Part shown: positions 29,323 to 38,441 of the stretch, piece after piece
Layout of the letters: the number at the start of each line of letters is the position of its first letter
Position numbering within the stretch: the stretch's first letter is position 1
Source: Chromobacterium sp. ATCC 53434
GTDB taxonomy: Bacteria > Pseudomonadota > Gammaproteobacteria > Burkholderiales > Chromobacteriaceae
DNA length: 64,000 nt
Direction: 5' to 3'
Assembly (NCBI RefSeq): GCF_002848345.1
Contig: NZ_CP025429.1
Span: forward strand, 4,774,001 to 4,838,000
Notes under the pieces: generated by a model
What the model saw: only the letters and a program-made list of their open reading frames with translations
What the model was told of the DNA's origin: nothing
Database searches by the model: none
Made by a program: the position numbers and the translations under genes

Positions 29323-29889
29323 TTACCGGGAGGGCGTTTCCCAGCGGATGGCCGAGAGCCGGGATGGCGCGTCCGGCGAGGCCAGGTCGACGGCGTCGAG
29401 CCTGTCCGCCAATGCCTGTTTGCGGCCGATGATCTTGCCGGCCTCGATGGCGTAGGCATCAGCCTTGGCGCGCACTCGGCCGGCCAGCTCCGTCACCGTC
29501 AGGCCGCGGGCCTGGGAGATGGCGCTCAGCAAGGGCGTGGACGCCGCCGGATTGGCCGCGATATCGCGTGCTTCGCGCTCCTGCTGCGGCCAGCTGTCCA
29601 CTTCGCGTTCCGGGTAGGCCAGGCGCAGCGCGGCCAGTTCCTGGTCGCAGCCAGCGCGGATGGCGGCATGCCGGGCGGCTCGCAGCTGTTCCGGCGTCGC
29701 TTGCGGCGCGACATACGATTGCACGGCGCCGTCGCGCACCATCATCTCGCCCTGTGCTTGGGAGGTCCATTCGGCATCGCTGCACGAGTGCAGCAGGGCG
29801 GCGTCCGGCAGATTGCAGTTGTGGGCCTCGGTGTCTATCCATTGCAGGACGCGGCCGTCGACAGGGTTGAAATAGGCGAATTTGCTCAT
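29323..29889 (-). CDS. Tail fibre assembly protein
   Basis: A 188-residue protein. The N-terminal half (FAYFNPVDGRVLQWIDTEAHN, then GEMMVRDGAVQSYVAP) and a charged helical second half with RHAAIRAGCDQELAAL fit the Mu U / P2 G / lambda Tfa group of fibre chaperones. AAGGAG precedes the ATG at 29889. It directly follows fibre 1, as such chaperones normally follow their fibre. Confidence 0.78.
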   Translation of the reverse strand: MSKFAYFNPVDGRVLQWIDTEAHNCNLPDAALLHSCSDAEWTSQAQGEMMVRDGAVQSYVAPQATPEQLRAARHAAIRAGCDQELAALRLAYPEREVDSWPQQEREARDIAANPAASTPLLSAISQARGLTVTELAGRVRAKADAYAIEAGKIIGRKQALADRLDAVDLASPDAPSRLSAIRWETPSR

Positions 29890-29899
29890 TATTTTCTCC

Positions 29900-31051
29900 T
29901 TACCATTCAATGAAGATCACGCCGGGGGCGCCGTTCGCGCCGGCGATGCCGCCGTCGACGCTGCCCGCGAAGCCGCCGCCGCCGCCGGAGCCGAAGCCGG
30001 AACCGTTTTGGGAGACGCCGCCAGCCCAGTACCACCAGCCTGTGCCGCCGCCGCCGCCGAACGGCGAATTGCCGCCCAGTCCGCCGGGGTAGCACATATT
30101 GGTCGTCGGTCCGCTCCAGCCTGTGGTGCCCGGTGCCATGCCCGGGCCGCCATTGCCCGGGCTGGCGCCATTCCCCCATGTCCCGTTGGTGTTGCCGGGG
30201 CCGCCGCCAGTGCCGCCAGGCAGATTCAAACCGATTTCGGCGATGGCGGTGGCGCCGCCATTGGTGCCGATGATGCCGGCGGAGCCGGTCGCGCCGTTGC
30301 CCGGGCCGCCCAGGCCGCCACTGCCTCCTCCGCCGATGACGATGTTGAGGATTTGTCCGGGTCTGACCGCGTAGTCCTGGCGCATGACATGATTGCCGGC
30401 GCCGCCGCCGCCGCCTGCCGCCATGACGCTGGCGCTGCTGGCGCCGCTGCCGCCGCCACCCCCGCCGCCGCCGCAGCCGGAGACATAGATGCGGGTTACG
30501 CCGTCGGGCACGGTGAACTGCCTGTTGCTGGTGAAGCGGGCCTGGCGTTGGAAATAACGGGCATCGCTTTGCGCTTTGGTCTGCGCGTCGCCGATGCCGT
30601 AGCCGGCCAGCGTGACGGCCTTGTCGGCTTTGTTCGACAGCTGCTTGGTGATAGTGGCGGCGTAGTTGGCATCGTTGCCCAATGCCGCCGCCAGTTCCTG
30701 CAGCGTGTTCAGCGCGCCGGGAGCGCCGGCCACCAGATTGCTGACGGCAGTTTGTAGATCGGTCTTGCTGGCGCCGTCGACGATGCCATAGCCGGCCAGC
30801 GTGGTGGGCTTGCTATTGCCGCCCCAGGCGATGTTCTGCACCGCCTGCAGCAATTGGTCCTGGCGTGTCGGGTCGGCTTTCTGGCCGCTGTTCGCGATCA
30901 CCGACAGCATTTCCTGCTGGGTGGATTGCGTGGCGGATTGCAGGGTATTCAGCCAGTCGGCCGAGACGACAGTGCCCAGCTCGCCGGTGGCGGGGTTGCC
31001 GTCGTGAAACCGCTGGTCCGGCGTGGGCACGAGCTTGATGGGGTCTTGCAT
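29900..31051 (-). CDS. Tail fibre 1 with glycine-rich tip
   Basis: A 383-residue fibre. Residues 1-130 are shared with fibre 2 and form the baseplate end. From about residue 175 the chain is extremely glycine-rich (short GGGG runs, SGGLGGPGNGATG, FGGGGGTGW) and ends GVIFIEW, a pattern found in the tips of phage fibres and adhesins that bind cell-surface sugars or proteins. The tip would set target range. Intact, with its assembly gene next to it, so this is probably the working fibre. Confidence 0.82.
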   Translation of the reverse strand: MQDPIKLVPTPDQRFHDGNPATGELGTVVSADWLNTLQSATQSTQQEMLSVIANSGQKADPTRQDQLLQAVQNIAWGGNSKPTTLAGYGIVDGASKTDLQTAVSNLVAGAPGALNTLQELAAALGNDANYAATITKQLSNKADKAVTLAGYGIGDAQTKAQSDARYFQRQARFTSNRQFTVPDGVTRIYVSGCGGGGGGGGSGASSASVMAAGGGGGAGNHVMRQDYAVRPGQILNIVIGGGGSGGLGGPGNGATGSAGIIGTNGGATAIAEIGLNLPGGTGGGPGNTNGTWGNGASPGNGGPGMAPGTTGWSGPTTNMCYPGGLGGNSPFGGGGGTGWWYWAGGVSQNGSGFGSGGGGGFAGSVDGGIAGANGAPGVIFIEW

Positions 31052-31138
31052 GAAGCGCTCCTGGGGGGATGACGAGAACTGCCGATCGACGATCAGCGTC
31101 GGGGAGGGGAAACGCGGGGGAGGCGCGTTCGGGGACGA

Positions 31139-31717
31139 TTATGGCTGGTAGGCGAAGTAGACGAAGGTGTGGGCCGGCTTCAGATCGTTGAACAGTTCTT
31201 CCAGCTTGGGGTCGCCGAAAGTGGACAGGCGTTCGCCCGCCAGCGATTGGCCGGCGCGGAACTGGTAGGGGCGGACCTTGCTGCCGAACACCGTCACCAG
31301 CCACACCCAGGGAATGTCCGCGCTCCACAGTTGCTGGCCGGCGCGGTTGACGCCGGCGCGGAACGGCTGCGGCTCGGCGATCTGGATCTTGTAGCCCATG
31401 CCGGCCGCCAGCCGGGTGAAGTAGGGGATGGACAGGCCGCCGGTTTCGGCCAGCTTGGCCAGCACCGCCTGTTGGCGTTGCTGGTAGGGCGCGTCGGGCG
31501 GCGGCGTCAGGCCGCACACCCGTTCCCAGTCCGGCAGCAGGGCTTCGGCCTGCAAGGGCGTGACGGCGCCGGCCAGCTGGCGGGCCGAGTTCTGCGCGCG
31601 GTCCAGCGCCGCGCCCTCGCTGGCAAGCTCGGCTTGCAGCCGCGGGCCGTCCGGGCTGTAGCTGACCGGCGGCAGCAGCCGGGTCAGCAAGTCCTGATAC
31701 GGTGGTTGTGGCGTCAT
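31139..31717 (-). CDS. Mu gp48-like baseplate protein (DUF2313)
   Basis: A 192-residue protein of the YmfQ/Mu gp48 family: early LLPPVSYSP, DWERVCGL in the middle and LKPAHTFVYF at the end. It forms the hub-fibre side of the contractile baseplate. The ATG at 31717 overlaps the stop of the baseplate J gene by ATGA. Confidence 0.82.
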   Translation of the reverse strand: MTPQPPYQDLLTRLLPPVSYSPDGPRLQAELASEGAALDRAQNSARQLAGAVTPLQAEALLPDWERVCGLTPPPDAPYQQRQQAVLAKLAETGGLSIPYFTRLAAGMGYKIQIAEPQPFRAGVNRAGQQLWSADIPWVWLVTVFGSKVRPYQFRAGQSLAGERLSTFGDPKLEELFNDLKPAHTFVYFAYQP

Positions 31718-32802
31718 TGCAGCGCCCTCATCGTCAGTTTGCCCAGCCGCAGCCATTCCACTTTGCTTTGATCGGATACCGGATCGATGTTGCCGGCGGG
31801 CGCGTTGAGCTGGCGGTCCTGCACGCCGGGCAGGTCGGAAATCAGCGCTTCGATCCGGCTCTTGACCAGCCGCTCGCCCGGCGCGAGGCCGGCGAAATAG
31901 GCCTGCAGCGTTTGCTGCAGCAACGGCGTGAAGGTGTCCGGGTTGGCGCCGCCCAGGTTCAGCGCGACGTCGATGTCGACTGGCCGCGGCGTCGGCGCCA
32001 GCACCAGGCAGCTCTTGGCGGTGATCGGGCGCAGGTCTTCGATGTGGCTCTGCACATTGCTGAGGATCTCCTGCGACGGCAGGTCGCCGTTGGCGGTGAT
32101 CACCACGTCGACGGTGCCCAGGCCGCGGCGCAGCGGGTAGACGTAGGCGGCGGAGACGCCTTTCACTTCCATCGCCCAGCGGCGGTAGTCGTGCTTGTTG
32201 CCGCCGGCCGGCGGGCGGCGGATCAGTTCCAGCAGGCGGTCCAGCAAGGCAGCGTCGTCTTCGACGTCGACGCCGTTGCGCATGCTGAGCAGCAGCGCCT
32301 TGGCGGCTACGCCGGGCGGCGCCTGCATCAGTTCCACCGGCAGACTGTCCGGCTGGTTGGCGGCGGTGCCGGCCTGGCCGGCGAAGATGGGCAGCTCGGC
32401 CTGGCCGTTGGCGTCCAGCCTGGCCGCGTAGGGGCTGCCGTCGGGATTGGTGGCCGGCGTGGCGTACAACTGCTCGGCCACCCGCAGCTGTAGGCTGCCG
32501 GTGACGGTGGCGCCGGCGTTGCCGCTGATGCGCAATGTGCCGCTGGCGGCGGAGGCCGGCTTGCGCACGATGCCGCGCAGGCGGGCGTGCTGTTCCAGGT
32601 ATTCGCTGTCGGCGGTGTCGGGGAAGATCTGGCGGGCGATCCAGCTCTGGTGCTGGTACAGGCCTTCCACCGCGCTGGCCACCGAGCTCGCGCGGACGAA
32701 GTAATCGCTGTCCGGCGCGATGTCGGCGTCGGCGCGCAGGTTCTGCAGGTCGCGCAGCAGCGCGTCGCGGATGCTGGCGAAATCGGGGGTGGGCAGGGGC
32801 AT
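31714..32802 (-). CDS. Baseplate J protein (Mu gp47)
   Basis: A 362-residue baseplate wedge protein of the GPJ/Mu gp47 family, with LYQHQSWIARQIFPDTADSEYLEQHA near residue 50 and GVSAAYVYPLRRGLGTVDVV in the middle. It overlaps both neighbours by a few bases (single-operon packing). Confidence 0.88.
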   Translation of the reverse strand: MPLPTPDFASIRDALLRDLQNLRADADIAPDSDYFVRASSVASAVEGLYQHQSWIARQIFPDTADSEYLEQHARLRGIVRKPASAASGTLRISGNAGATVTGSLQLRVAEQLYATPATNPDGSPYAARLDANGQAELPIFAGQAGTAANQPDSLPVELMQAPPGVAAKALLLSMRNGVDVEDDAALLDRLLELIRRPPAGGNKHDYRRWAMEVKGVSAAYVYPLRRGLGTVDVVITANGDLPSQEILSNVQSHIEDLRPITAKSCLVLAPTPRPVDIDVALNLGGANPDTFTPLLQQTLQAYFAGLAPGERLVKSRIEALISDLPGVQDRQLNAPAGNIDPVSDQSKVEWLRLGKLTMRALQ

Positions 32803-33152
32803 CAGGCTATCCTCACTTGATGTTGGAAATGGCGGATGTGGCCGCCGGTTTCGGCGACTTCGATGTTCAACAGCAGCCGGCCGGAGCCTTGCCGTTGCGA
32901 CGACACCTGGACGCGGTTGGCGCGGCCGTCCTGCAACAGCGGCTGCAGCGCTTGTTCGGCGTATTGGCAGGCCAACAGGTCGATGCGCTTGCTGTCCTTG
33001 CTGCGGGACAATTCATGCAGGCGCGAGCCCAGCGTCGGGTCGGCCCACCAGCCGCCCAGCGGGGTCATCAGGCGCAGGTAGACGGCGTTGGCGATGGTGT
33101 CGGTGGAGGGGCCGGCGTAGTCGCCGGTGACGGGGTCCAGCAATGGGTCCAT
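32802..33152 (-). CDS. Mu gp46-like baseplate protein
   Basis: A 116-residue protein of the GP46/gpW-like group: VYLRLMTPLGGWWADPTLGSRLHEL is the family core. It is a small wedge component of the baseplate. The start shares one base with the preceding baseplate J end. Confidence 0.85.
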   Translation of the reverse strand: MDPLLDPVTGDYAGPSTDTIANAVYLRLMTPLGGWWADPTLGSRLHELSRSKDSKRIDLLACQYAEQALQPLLQDGRANRVQVSSQRQGSGRLLLNIEVAETGGHIRHFQHQVRIA

Positions 33153-33231
33153 GGCGTTATTTTCCGGGTTTGGCGGTTGAGGGATCAGGGGACGGGAGTC
33201 AGGGGCCGCGCGGGGCGCGGCCTGGGCGGGA

Positions 33232-33861
33232 TCAGCCCTTGGGCGGGCTGGTGACGCCGCCGGAGTCGCCGTTGTGGATGTGGCCCTGCAGGCTAATGCC
33301 GCCGGCCTTCACGTCGCCGCTGGCGCTGACGCTGCCGGTGACCTTGGCGCCGCCGCCGCCCTGGATGGCCAGGCCGCCATTGCCGCTGATCTGGCCCTGG
33401 GCGACGAACTGCGCGCTGGCGTTCAGCGTGGGCGTGGTGAAGCTGGCCTGTTCGCTGGCGTTGACCTGCCAGGTCTTGCAGTCAAGCAGGAAGGTGTCGC
33501 ACTCGACGGCGATGATTTTGCCGCGTTTGAGCACGATTTTGCTGCCTTCGTCGCTGTATAGCGCTACTTCGCCGGCTTGCAGCGACTGCAGCCGGTAGCT
33601 GCCGTGCTCGGTGGCGATCACCACGCTGTGGCTGCTGCGGCCGCCCAATGGCAGCACCATGGCCATGCTGCCCGGCGGCGGGTTCGAGGTGTAGCCGTAA
33701 TGCTGGAACAGCTCGGCGTCCTGCAGCCGCTCGCCGGCCAGCGCGTCGGCTTGGACGGCCTGCACGCCGCCATCGCTGTCGACGTGGGTCAGCACCGCGC
33801 GAAAGCCCTGGCGCACATTGCTGAAGGCGCGCCGTATCCGTTGATCTACTTCATGCCACAT
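33232..33861 (-). CDS. Baseplate assembly protein V (Mu gp45)
   Basis: A 209-residue spike/assembly protein. An OB-fold-like N-terminal region (QHYGYTSNPPPGSMAMVLPLGG) is followed by beta-rich repeats and a C-terminal H-x-H-containing GHIHNGDSGG, a motif that in Mu and P2 spikes coordinates iron at the membrane-piercing apex. This is expected to be the puncturing device of the particle. Confidence 0.85.
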   Translation of the reverse strand: MWHEVDQRIRRAFSNVRQGFRAVLTHVDSDGGVQAVQADALAGERLQDAELFQHYGYTSNPPPGSMAMVLPLGGRSSHSVVIATEHGSYRLQSLQAGEVALYSDEGSKIVLKRGKIIAVECDTFLLDCKTWQVNASEQASFTTPTLNASAQFVAQGQISGNGGLAIQGGGGAKVTGSVSASGDVKAGGISLQGHIHNGDSGGVTSPPKG

Positions 33862-33871
33862 GTTTTTCTCC

Positions 33872-34918
33872 TTATTGCTTGCCGGCGCGCATCACCGGAA
33901 TCCAGCACTTGTCTTCTTTCAGCGTCAGCCGGGTGACGCTGCCCTGGCCGCGGCCGCCTTCGAAGGTGCGAGCCATCAGGAAATAGGTGCCGTTGATGCC
34001 GTGCGGTTCGCTTTCCACCTCGATGCGCTGGCCCGGCGTCCACAGCTTGCCCTGGCTGTCGCGGTGGCCGGCCACGGTGGCGCTCAGCGTGTAGCCGGCC
34101 AGGCGGGCGTCGGCCAGCATCTTGTCGGCGCGGGCGGCCAGCTCGGCCGGGCTGGCGGCGTCCGGCTCCATCTGGATGTGCGGCTTGTGGTAGCAGACGT
34201 CGGAATCGAAGACCTGGTGTTTCATCGCGTGGCGGCCGGGCGTCAGCGACTGGCCGTGACCCTGGCCCAGCAGCGTCAGCTCGGAGTAGCGCTGCGCGTG
34301 GGAGCGGGTTTCGGCCAGGCTGATCACATTGTTGCCCTTGCCGTCGCGGCGCAGGATCAGCCGCGCGCCGGCCGGCCGGCTGTAGTCCGGGCCGCCGACC
34401 ACCAGCGTGCCGTCCGGATCGAACCAGGCGGTCAGGCCGTTGGCCTGGGCGGCGCGGGTCAGCACGTCCCAGGCGCTGTTGCCGGGGTCGACATTGATCT
34501 TTTCGATCTGGCCCTTCGCCTTGGCGTCGACGCGGATATTGGCAATGCCCAGCGGTTTCACCACATTGTTCAGCACGTCCTGCAGCGTCATGCCCTTGCC
34601 GGTGAACAGCGGCGCGCTGCAATCGAGCAGCATGCCGGCCAGGTCGCGGCCGGACAGCGCCAGCTGGTGGTCGCCGGATGACACGCTGTGGCTGATGTCG
34701 TCGATGCGGCCCATCAGCACCGTTTCGTCGCCGACCCTCACCTTGATCATCGCGCCCGGTTCCACGTCGGGCGGGAAGACGCCGCCGGGCAGGCCCAGCG
34801 ACACCTGCCAGGCGTCGGCGGCGACGACCAGGTCGGAGTCGATCGAATAATGGGTCCAGTCGCCGTGCTGACGGCCGCCTATCTGCAGGCTGACAGCGTG
34901 ATTAGCGGGCGTAGCCAT
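33872..34918 (-). CDS. Tail protein D / Mu gp44-like baseplate hub
   Basis: A 348-residue hub protein of the gpD/gp27-like group (Mu P). Recognisable blocks are VLMGRIDDI, LSGRDLAGMLLDCSAP and GQRIEVESEPHGINGTYFLMARTF. It joins the tail tube to the spike. Overlaps the preceding DNA-circulation gene by 17 bases. Confidence 0.85.
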   Translation of the reverse strand: MATPANHAVSLQIGGRQHGDWTHYSIDSDLVVAADAWQVSLGLPGGVFPPDVEPGAMIKVRVGDETVLMGRIDDISHSVSSGDHQLALSGRDLAGMLLDCSAPLFTGKGMTLQDVLNNVVKPLGIANIRVDAKAKGQIEKINVDPGNSAWDVLTRAAQANGLTAWFDPDGTLVVGGPDYSRPAGARLILRRDGKGNNVISLAETRSHAQRYSELTLLGQGHGQSLTPGRHAMKHQVFDSDVCYHKPHIQMEPDAASPAELAARADKMLADARLAGYTLSATVAGHRDSQGKLWTPGQRIEVESEPHGINGTYFLMARTFEGGRGQGSVTRLTLKEDKCWIPVMRAGKQ

Positions 34919-36206
34919 AGACCAGGGTCCCCGGAGTCAGATGGTTCGGTTGGGGCAATTGCGGATTCAGCCGCAACAGTTCGGCGGCGCGCTCGCTGTC
35001 GCTGTACCACAGGTGGGCCAGCTGGCGCAGATTGCAGGCGGATTCCACCTTGCGTTTCAGCAGCGGCGGGCGGGCGGCGATCAAGGCGGCGGCGCCCTGC
35101 TGTACTTGCAGGCCCAGTTCGCGCAGACCGTCCACCACCTTGTAGGCGTCCTCGGACGGCATGCCGGCGCGCCATTGGTCGATGGTGGTCTGCAGCGAGG
35201 CGCGCACATCGCCGGCGATCTGCTCCAGCGCCGGCGGCGTCAGCGTCGGCTTGGCCGACTCGCTGGCGAAGATGCCGGCGGCGGCGGAGGCGAGCTTGGT
35301 GGATACGTTCAGCTGCAGCAGCGCGTCGATGCGGCGCTGGTCGTCGCTCCACACCGACAGCGAGGCGCTGGCCGATACCGGCGTGATGCCCTGGCGCACC
35401 GCGTCCGGCAGGCCCTCAAGCCGGCGGCGCAGCGCCTTCCAGTCGGTCAGCGTGGCGGAGGCGCGTTCGGCGGCGGTTTTCAGCGCCGGCAGCGGGCCGA
35501 GGTCCACCTGCAGATCGAAGCGCCAGTCGGCGGCAGCGTCCACCAGTTGCTTGGCCTGGGCGACGAAGGCTTGCGGATAGGCGAGCAGGTCGGTCACCTG
35601 GGCCACCGCCTGGTTGGCCATCGCGGCCAGCTGCTTGACGGTGGCGGTCAGTTGCTGGCGCAGCGCGGCGACGCGGGCCAGCGCGCCTTTTGCGGCGGTC
35701 ACCAGGCCCTGGGCCTTGGAAAAGGCCTCGCCGGCCGTCTGGCGCAGCTTGTCCACTTGGGACAAGATGGCGTCCACCTGCGGCAGCGTCTTCTTGGCGG
35801 CGAAGAACGGGTTGCCCGGCGTGGCTTCGATCCAGTTGATTTCCACGGTGCAGGAGTCGGACGAGTCGGCGTCGTGGCTGATCTGGTAATCCACCACCTG
35901 GGCCTGAGGCATGCTGCCGAAGACCGGATGGACCAGCTCGCCGGGGCCGGCGGCGTCCAGCGCGGCGACGAACTCGCGCAACCGGCGCTGGTAGTCCTGT
36001 CCCCAGAACATCGCCGACAGCGACACCTTGCGCGCCTTGCGGCCCAGGTCTTCGACATCGGCCCCGTCCTTGTACGGGTACTCGTGCATCGCCTGGTCGC
36101 GCTGCGCGCTGTCCACGCTCTTCAGGCAATCGAAGCGCACGCCGCGGAAGCTGGCATCCACCAGGGTGCCGGCGGACGAGCCGGCGAACACATTGAGGCT
36201 GAACAT
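34902..36206 (-). CDS. Mu gp43-like DNA circularisation/tail protein
   Basis: A 434-residue protein. The N-terminal FRGVRFDCLKS and HEYPYKDGADVEDLGRKAR are the family signature (named DNA circulation protein; in Mu, gene N, a tail/hub component). The middle is coiled-coil rich. The C-terminus ends with a LysM-like stretch (LAHLWYSDSERAAELLRLNP, then TPGTLVYGYAR). Overlaps the tape-measure stop by ATGA. Confidence 0.82.
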   Translation of the reverse strand: MFSLNVFAGSSAGTLVDASFRGVRFDCLKSVDSAQRDQAMHEYPYKDGADVEDLGRKARKVSLSAMFWGQDYQRRLREFVAALDAAGPGELVHPVFGSMPQAQVVDYQISHDADSSDSCTVEINWIEATPGNPFFAAKKTLPQVDAILSQVDKLRQTAGEAFSKAQGLVTAAKGALARVAALRQQLTATVKQLAAMANQAVAQVTDLLAYPQAFVAQAKQLVDAAADWRFDLQVDLGPLPALKTAAERASATLTDWKALRRRLEGLPDAVRQGITPVSASASLSVWSDDQRRIDALLQLNVSTKLASAAAGIFASESAKPTLTPPALEQIAGDVRASLQTTIDQWRAGMPSEDAYKVVDGLRELGLQVQQGAAALIAARPPLLKRKVESACNLRQLAHLWYSDSERAAELLRLNPQLPQPNHLTPGTLVYGYAR

Positions 36207-37951
36207 CAGCTCCTCCTTTGTTGTTTGCTGTTGGCGGCGTTGACGGCGGCGACGATGTTGCCGTTCTGCACGTCGACGACCACGCGGAGGGGTTGGTGAA
36301 GTTGGGTGACGGCTGCGGCGAACTGATTGACCAGCGCCTGCAATTGGGGCAGCAAGGCGGCGGCATTGTCGTTCTTGCCCTTGGCCGGTACCGGCGACGA
36401 AGGTGTCTGGGCGGCTTTACCGGCGATGACGGATGGTGCCGCTGGTGTTTTTGCCGCCGCTTTTGGACCGGGGCCGGTTCCTTGGGAGGGCTTGCCGTCA
36501 ATTTTGTTTTCCAGCTTTGCCCCGGCCTTATCAGCCAGTTTTTCTCCCAGCAAGCCGCCCAGGGCGCGACCCGCCATGGCGCCCAACATGACGCCCACAG
36601 GGCCGCCGATTGCGCCGATGGTGCCGCCGATTGCCCCTCCGATCGCCGATCCGCCCAGATTCCCCAATTGGCCGCCGACGGCGCGTACCTTGTTGCCGAT
36701 TGTCGACTTGGGGTCGGACAACACCTGATAGGCGCCGATAGCGCCGGCGGCGAGTCCCACAAGGCCGGAAGCCTTGCCGGCGATACGCAAGCCGCCTTTC
36801 AGAACGCCGCCCAGCGTGCTGCCCGTCTGCCTCAGCGCGCGGCCGCCTGAGCTGGCCATGCTGCGCAACTTGTTGGGCAGTCCTTTGCCGGATTGGGCGG
36901 TTTTCTGCAGCGTGTTCTTGGTTTTGGCGGCGAGCTGACTGAATAAGCCGGAGCTTTTCCCAGTCGAGCCTGCTCGACCTGGTCCAGAGGCGTATTGGCG
37001 CTCCAGGGACTTTTTAGGGGTAGCGCCGGATTTTTGCGATGCGTTTTTGCTTTTCGATGATCGATTCCCGCTTGCGCTCTTGCCCTGTTTGCCCCCGGAT
37101 CTGGAGGGAAGGGACGGCGTGGATCCATCGGCGCCTTTGGCGATTTTGCCGGCGATGGCGACAACCCCTGCCAGCGCCGAGCCAAACGTCAGCAGGGCGG
37201 CGGCGCAATCCAGCAACGGCGAGACGATTTCGCTGTAGTTGGCTTTTTGGTCTCCCAGGACCTGACTGGCTCGTTTGTTCTGCTCGCTGTTCGCCAGCGC
37301 GCTTTGCTGGCTTTGATCCTTGAATTGGGCGCTTTCCCGCATCATCTGGACGTTGTTGTCGTAACGGGTCAGGTTTTCTTGGCTGACGCCGTTTTTCTCG
37401 ACTTTTTTCAGCAGGTCCGGAAGCCACTTGTTCGCATCGTCCGGATGATAGTCCGCCGGTTTGGCGGCGGCTTCGGCCAAGGCCAGGCGCAGGTTCTTGT
37501 CGATCTTGCCGGCATCGGGTGCAGGCTGCGCCTGATCCTTGGCGTCTTTCTTGTCTTCCCCCTGTCCGACGGCGGCTTCCGCGAGCTTCTGCGCGCTGAC
37601 GCCGAGCGCCTGCCCGCCGTTGACCAACTGCGGCAACAGTTTTTCGGCGTCGTTGAGTTTCACGCCGTTCTGCAACAGCGTGGTCAGCGCGGCGGCCGCG
37701 TCATCCCTGCCACCGCCAGCGGAAACGATGATCTTGTCCAATTGGGCCATGCCCTGTTTTCGCCCCGAGACATCGCGTTCGGGAAAGGCAAGATTGGCAA
37801 GCTGGCGCAGTTGATGATCGGCGGCATCGGCTTTGCGGGCCATGCTGACCATGCTGTCGCCGGCCTTCTTGACGTTTTCCGGTAGTTTGCCGAGCTGTTC
37901 CGCCGCGTCCTTGCTCGTTTCCCAGGCGCTTCCCTGTTCTTTTCCTGGCAT
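36206..37951 (-). CDS. Tail tape measure protein (Mu gp42-like)
   Basis: A 581-residue tape-measure candidate. It is helical, with a lysine/serine-rich linker around residues 280-340 and long glycine/alanine-rich hydrophobic stretches at about 400-470 typical of tape-measure proteins. Its position directly after the frameshifted chaperone gene is the conserved one. By the usual length relation it would specify a rather short tail. GAAAGGAAGACGAG precedes the ATG. Confidence 0.78.
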   Translation of the reverse strand: MPGKEQGSAWETSKDAAEQLGKLPENVKKAGDSMVSMARKADAADHQLRQLANLAFPERDVSGRKQGMAQLDKIIVSAGGGRDDAAAALTTLLQNGVKLNDAEKLLPQLVNGGQALGVSAQKLAEAAVGQGEDKKDAKDQAQPAPDAGKIDKNLRLALAEAAAKPADYHPDDANKWLPDLLKKVEKNGVSQENLTRYDNNVQMMRESAQFKDQSQQSALANSEQNKRASQVLGDQKANYSEIVSPLLDCAAALLTFGSALAGVVAIAGKIAKGADGSTPSLPSRSGGKQGKSASGNRSSKSKNASQKSGATPKKSLERQYASGPGRAGSTGKSSGLFSQLAAKTKNTLQKTAQSGKGLPNKLRSMASSGGRALRQTGSTLGGVLKGGLRIAGKASGLVGLAAGAIGAYQVLSDPKSTIGNKVRAVGGQLGNLGGSAIGGAIGGTIGAIGGPVGVMLGAMAGRALGGLLGEKLADKAGAKLENKIDGKPSQGTGPGPKAAAKTPAAPSVIAGKAAQTPSSPVPAKGKNDNAAALLPQLQALVNQFAAAVTQLHQPLRVVVDVQNGNIVAAVNAANSKQQRRS

Positions 37952-37989
37952 CTCGTCTTCCTTTCAATCATGAAAAACAGGCGTCCCCG

Positions 37990-38441
37990 TCACCCCATCG
38001 AGGAGACGAGGGACGCCTGCATGCGGCTTGCGGCCTGCAGATAACCGTCCAGTTCAGACTCGGTCAGTTGGCTGATCTGGGGTTCAGTCAGTCCGTATTG
38101 GCCGAGAAGGAGGACGGCTTCGCGGTAGTCGGCGAGGCGCTTTTCGCGTTGATCCGCTTTTTTTTAAGCGCATTGCGCATGTCGATCAGCAGCTCGAAGT
38201 CATCGTCCACCAGGTTTTGCGACAGGAAGTCGGTGGTGATGGCTTCTACCGGCATGCCGCCCAGCTTGGTCAGGCAGCGCGCGGTGAGCGCCAGATTGAA
38301 CAGCAGATTGGAGTCGGCGCCGACTTCGTCGATGGCGGCGATGCTGTCGGCAACCATCGGCAGGCGCAGGTCCACGTCGTAATGCATTTCGCCCTGATAT
38401 TCCACGCCATAGCGCAGGCGTGCTTGCATGGCTTTCATCAT
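37990..38441 (-). CDS. Tail assembly chaperone, -1 frameshift product (gpGT-like)
   Basis: The zero-frame product (38088-38441) is 117 residues, Mu gp41-like. At codons LKKK the sequence A AAA AAG allows a -1 shift; the new frame stays open with good codon use for about 55 more residues (ADQREKRLADYREAVLLLG, then EPQISQLTESELDGY) and stops at 37990. This mirrors the G/GT frameshift conserved upstream of tape-measure genes in many tailed phages. The longer protein is a bridge that loads tube subunits on the tape measure. Confidence 0.8.
38088..38441 (-). CDS. Tail assembly chaperone, zero-frame product (Mu gp41-like)
   Basis: A 117-residue protein: QARLRYGVEYQGEMHYDVDLRLPMVADSIAAIDE and TARCLTKLGGMPVEAITTDFL, the gp41 chaperone core. 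It begins at one of two adjacent ATGs overlapping the tail-tube stop. After LKKK the remaining 23 residues are lysine/serine-rich and unlike the family, as expected of the short non-frameshifted tail. Confidence 0.82.
   Translation of the reverse strand: MMKAMQARLRYGVEYQGEMHYDVDLRLPMVADSIAAIDEVGADSNLLFNLALTARCLTKLGGMPVEAITTDFLSQNLVDDDFELLIDMRNALKKKRINAKSASPTTAKPSSFSANTD
38157..38163 (-). promoter_or_regulatory. Programmed -1 frameshift slippery site
   Basis: Heptamer A AAA AAG in zero frame, part of a run of eight A on the minus strand. It is the same heptamer used by E. coli dnaX. Confidence 0.78.

Noticed and set aside
29900..30500. Plus-strand Pro/Ala/Gly-rich frames opposite fibre 1
   Set aside because: They are the antisense of the glycine-rich tip and have no independent support.
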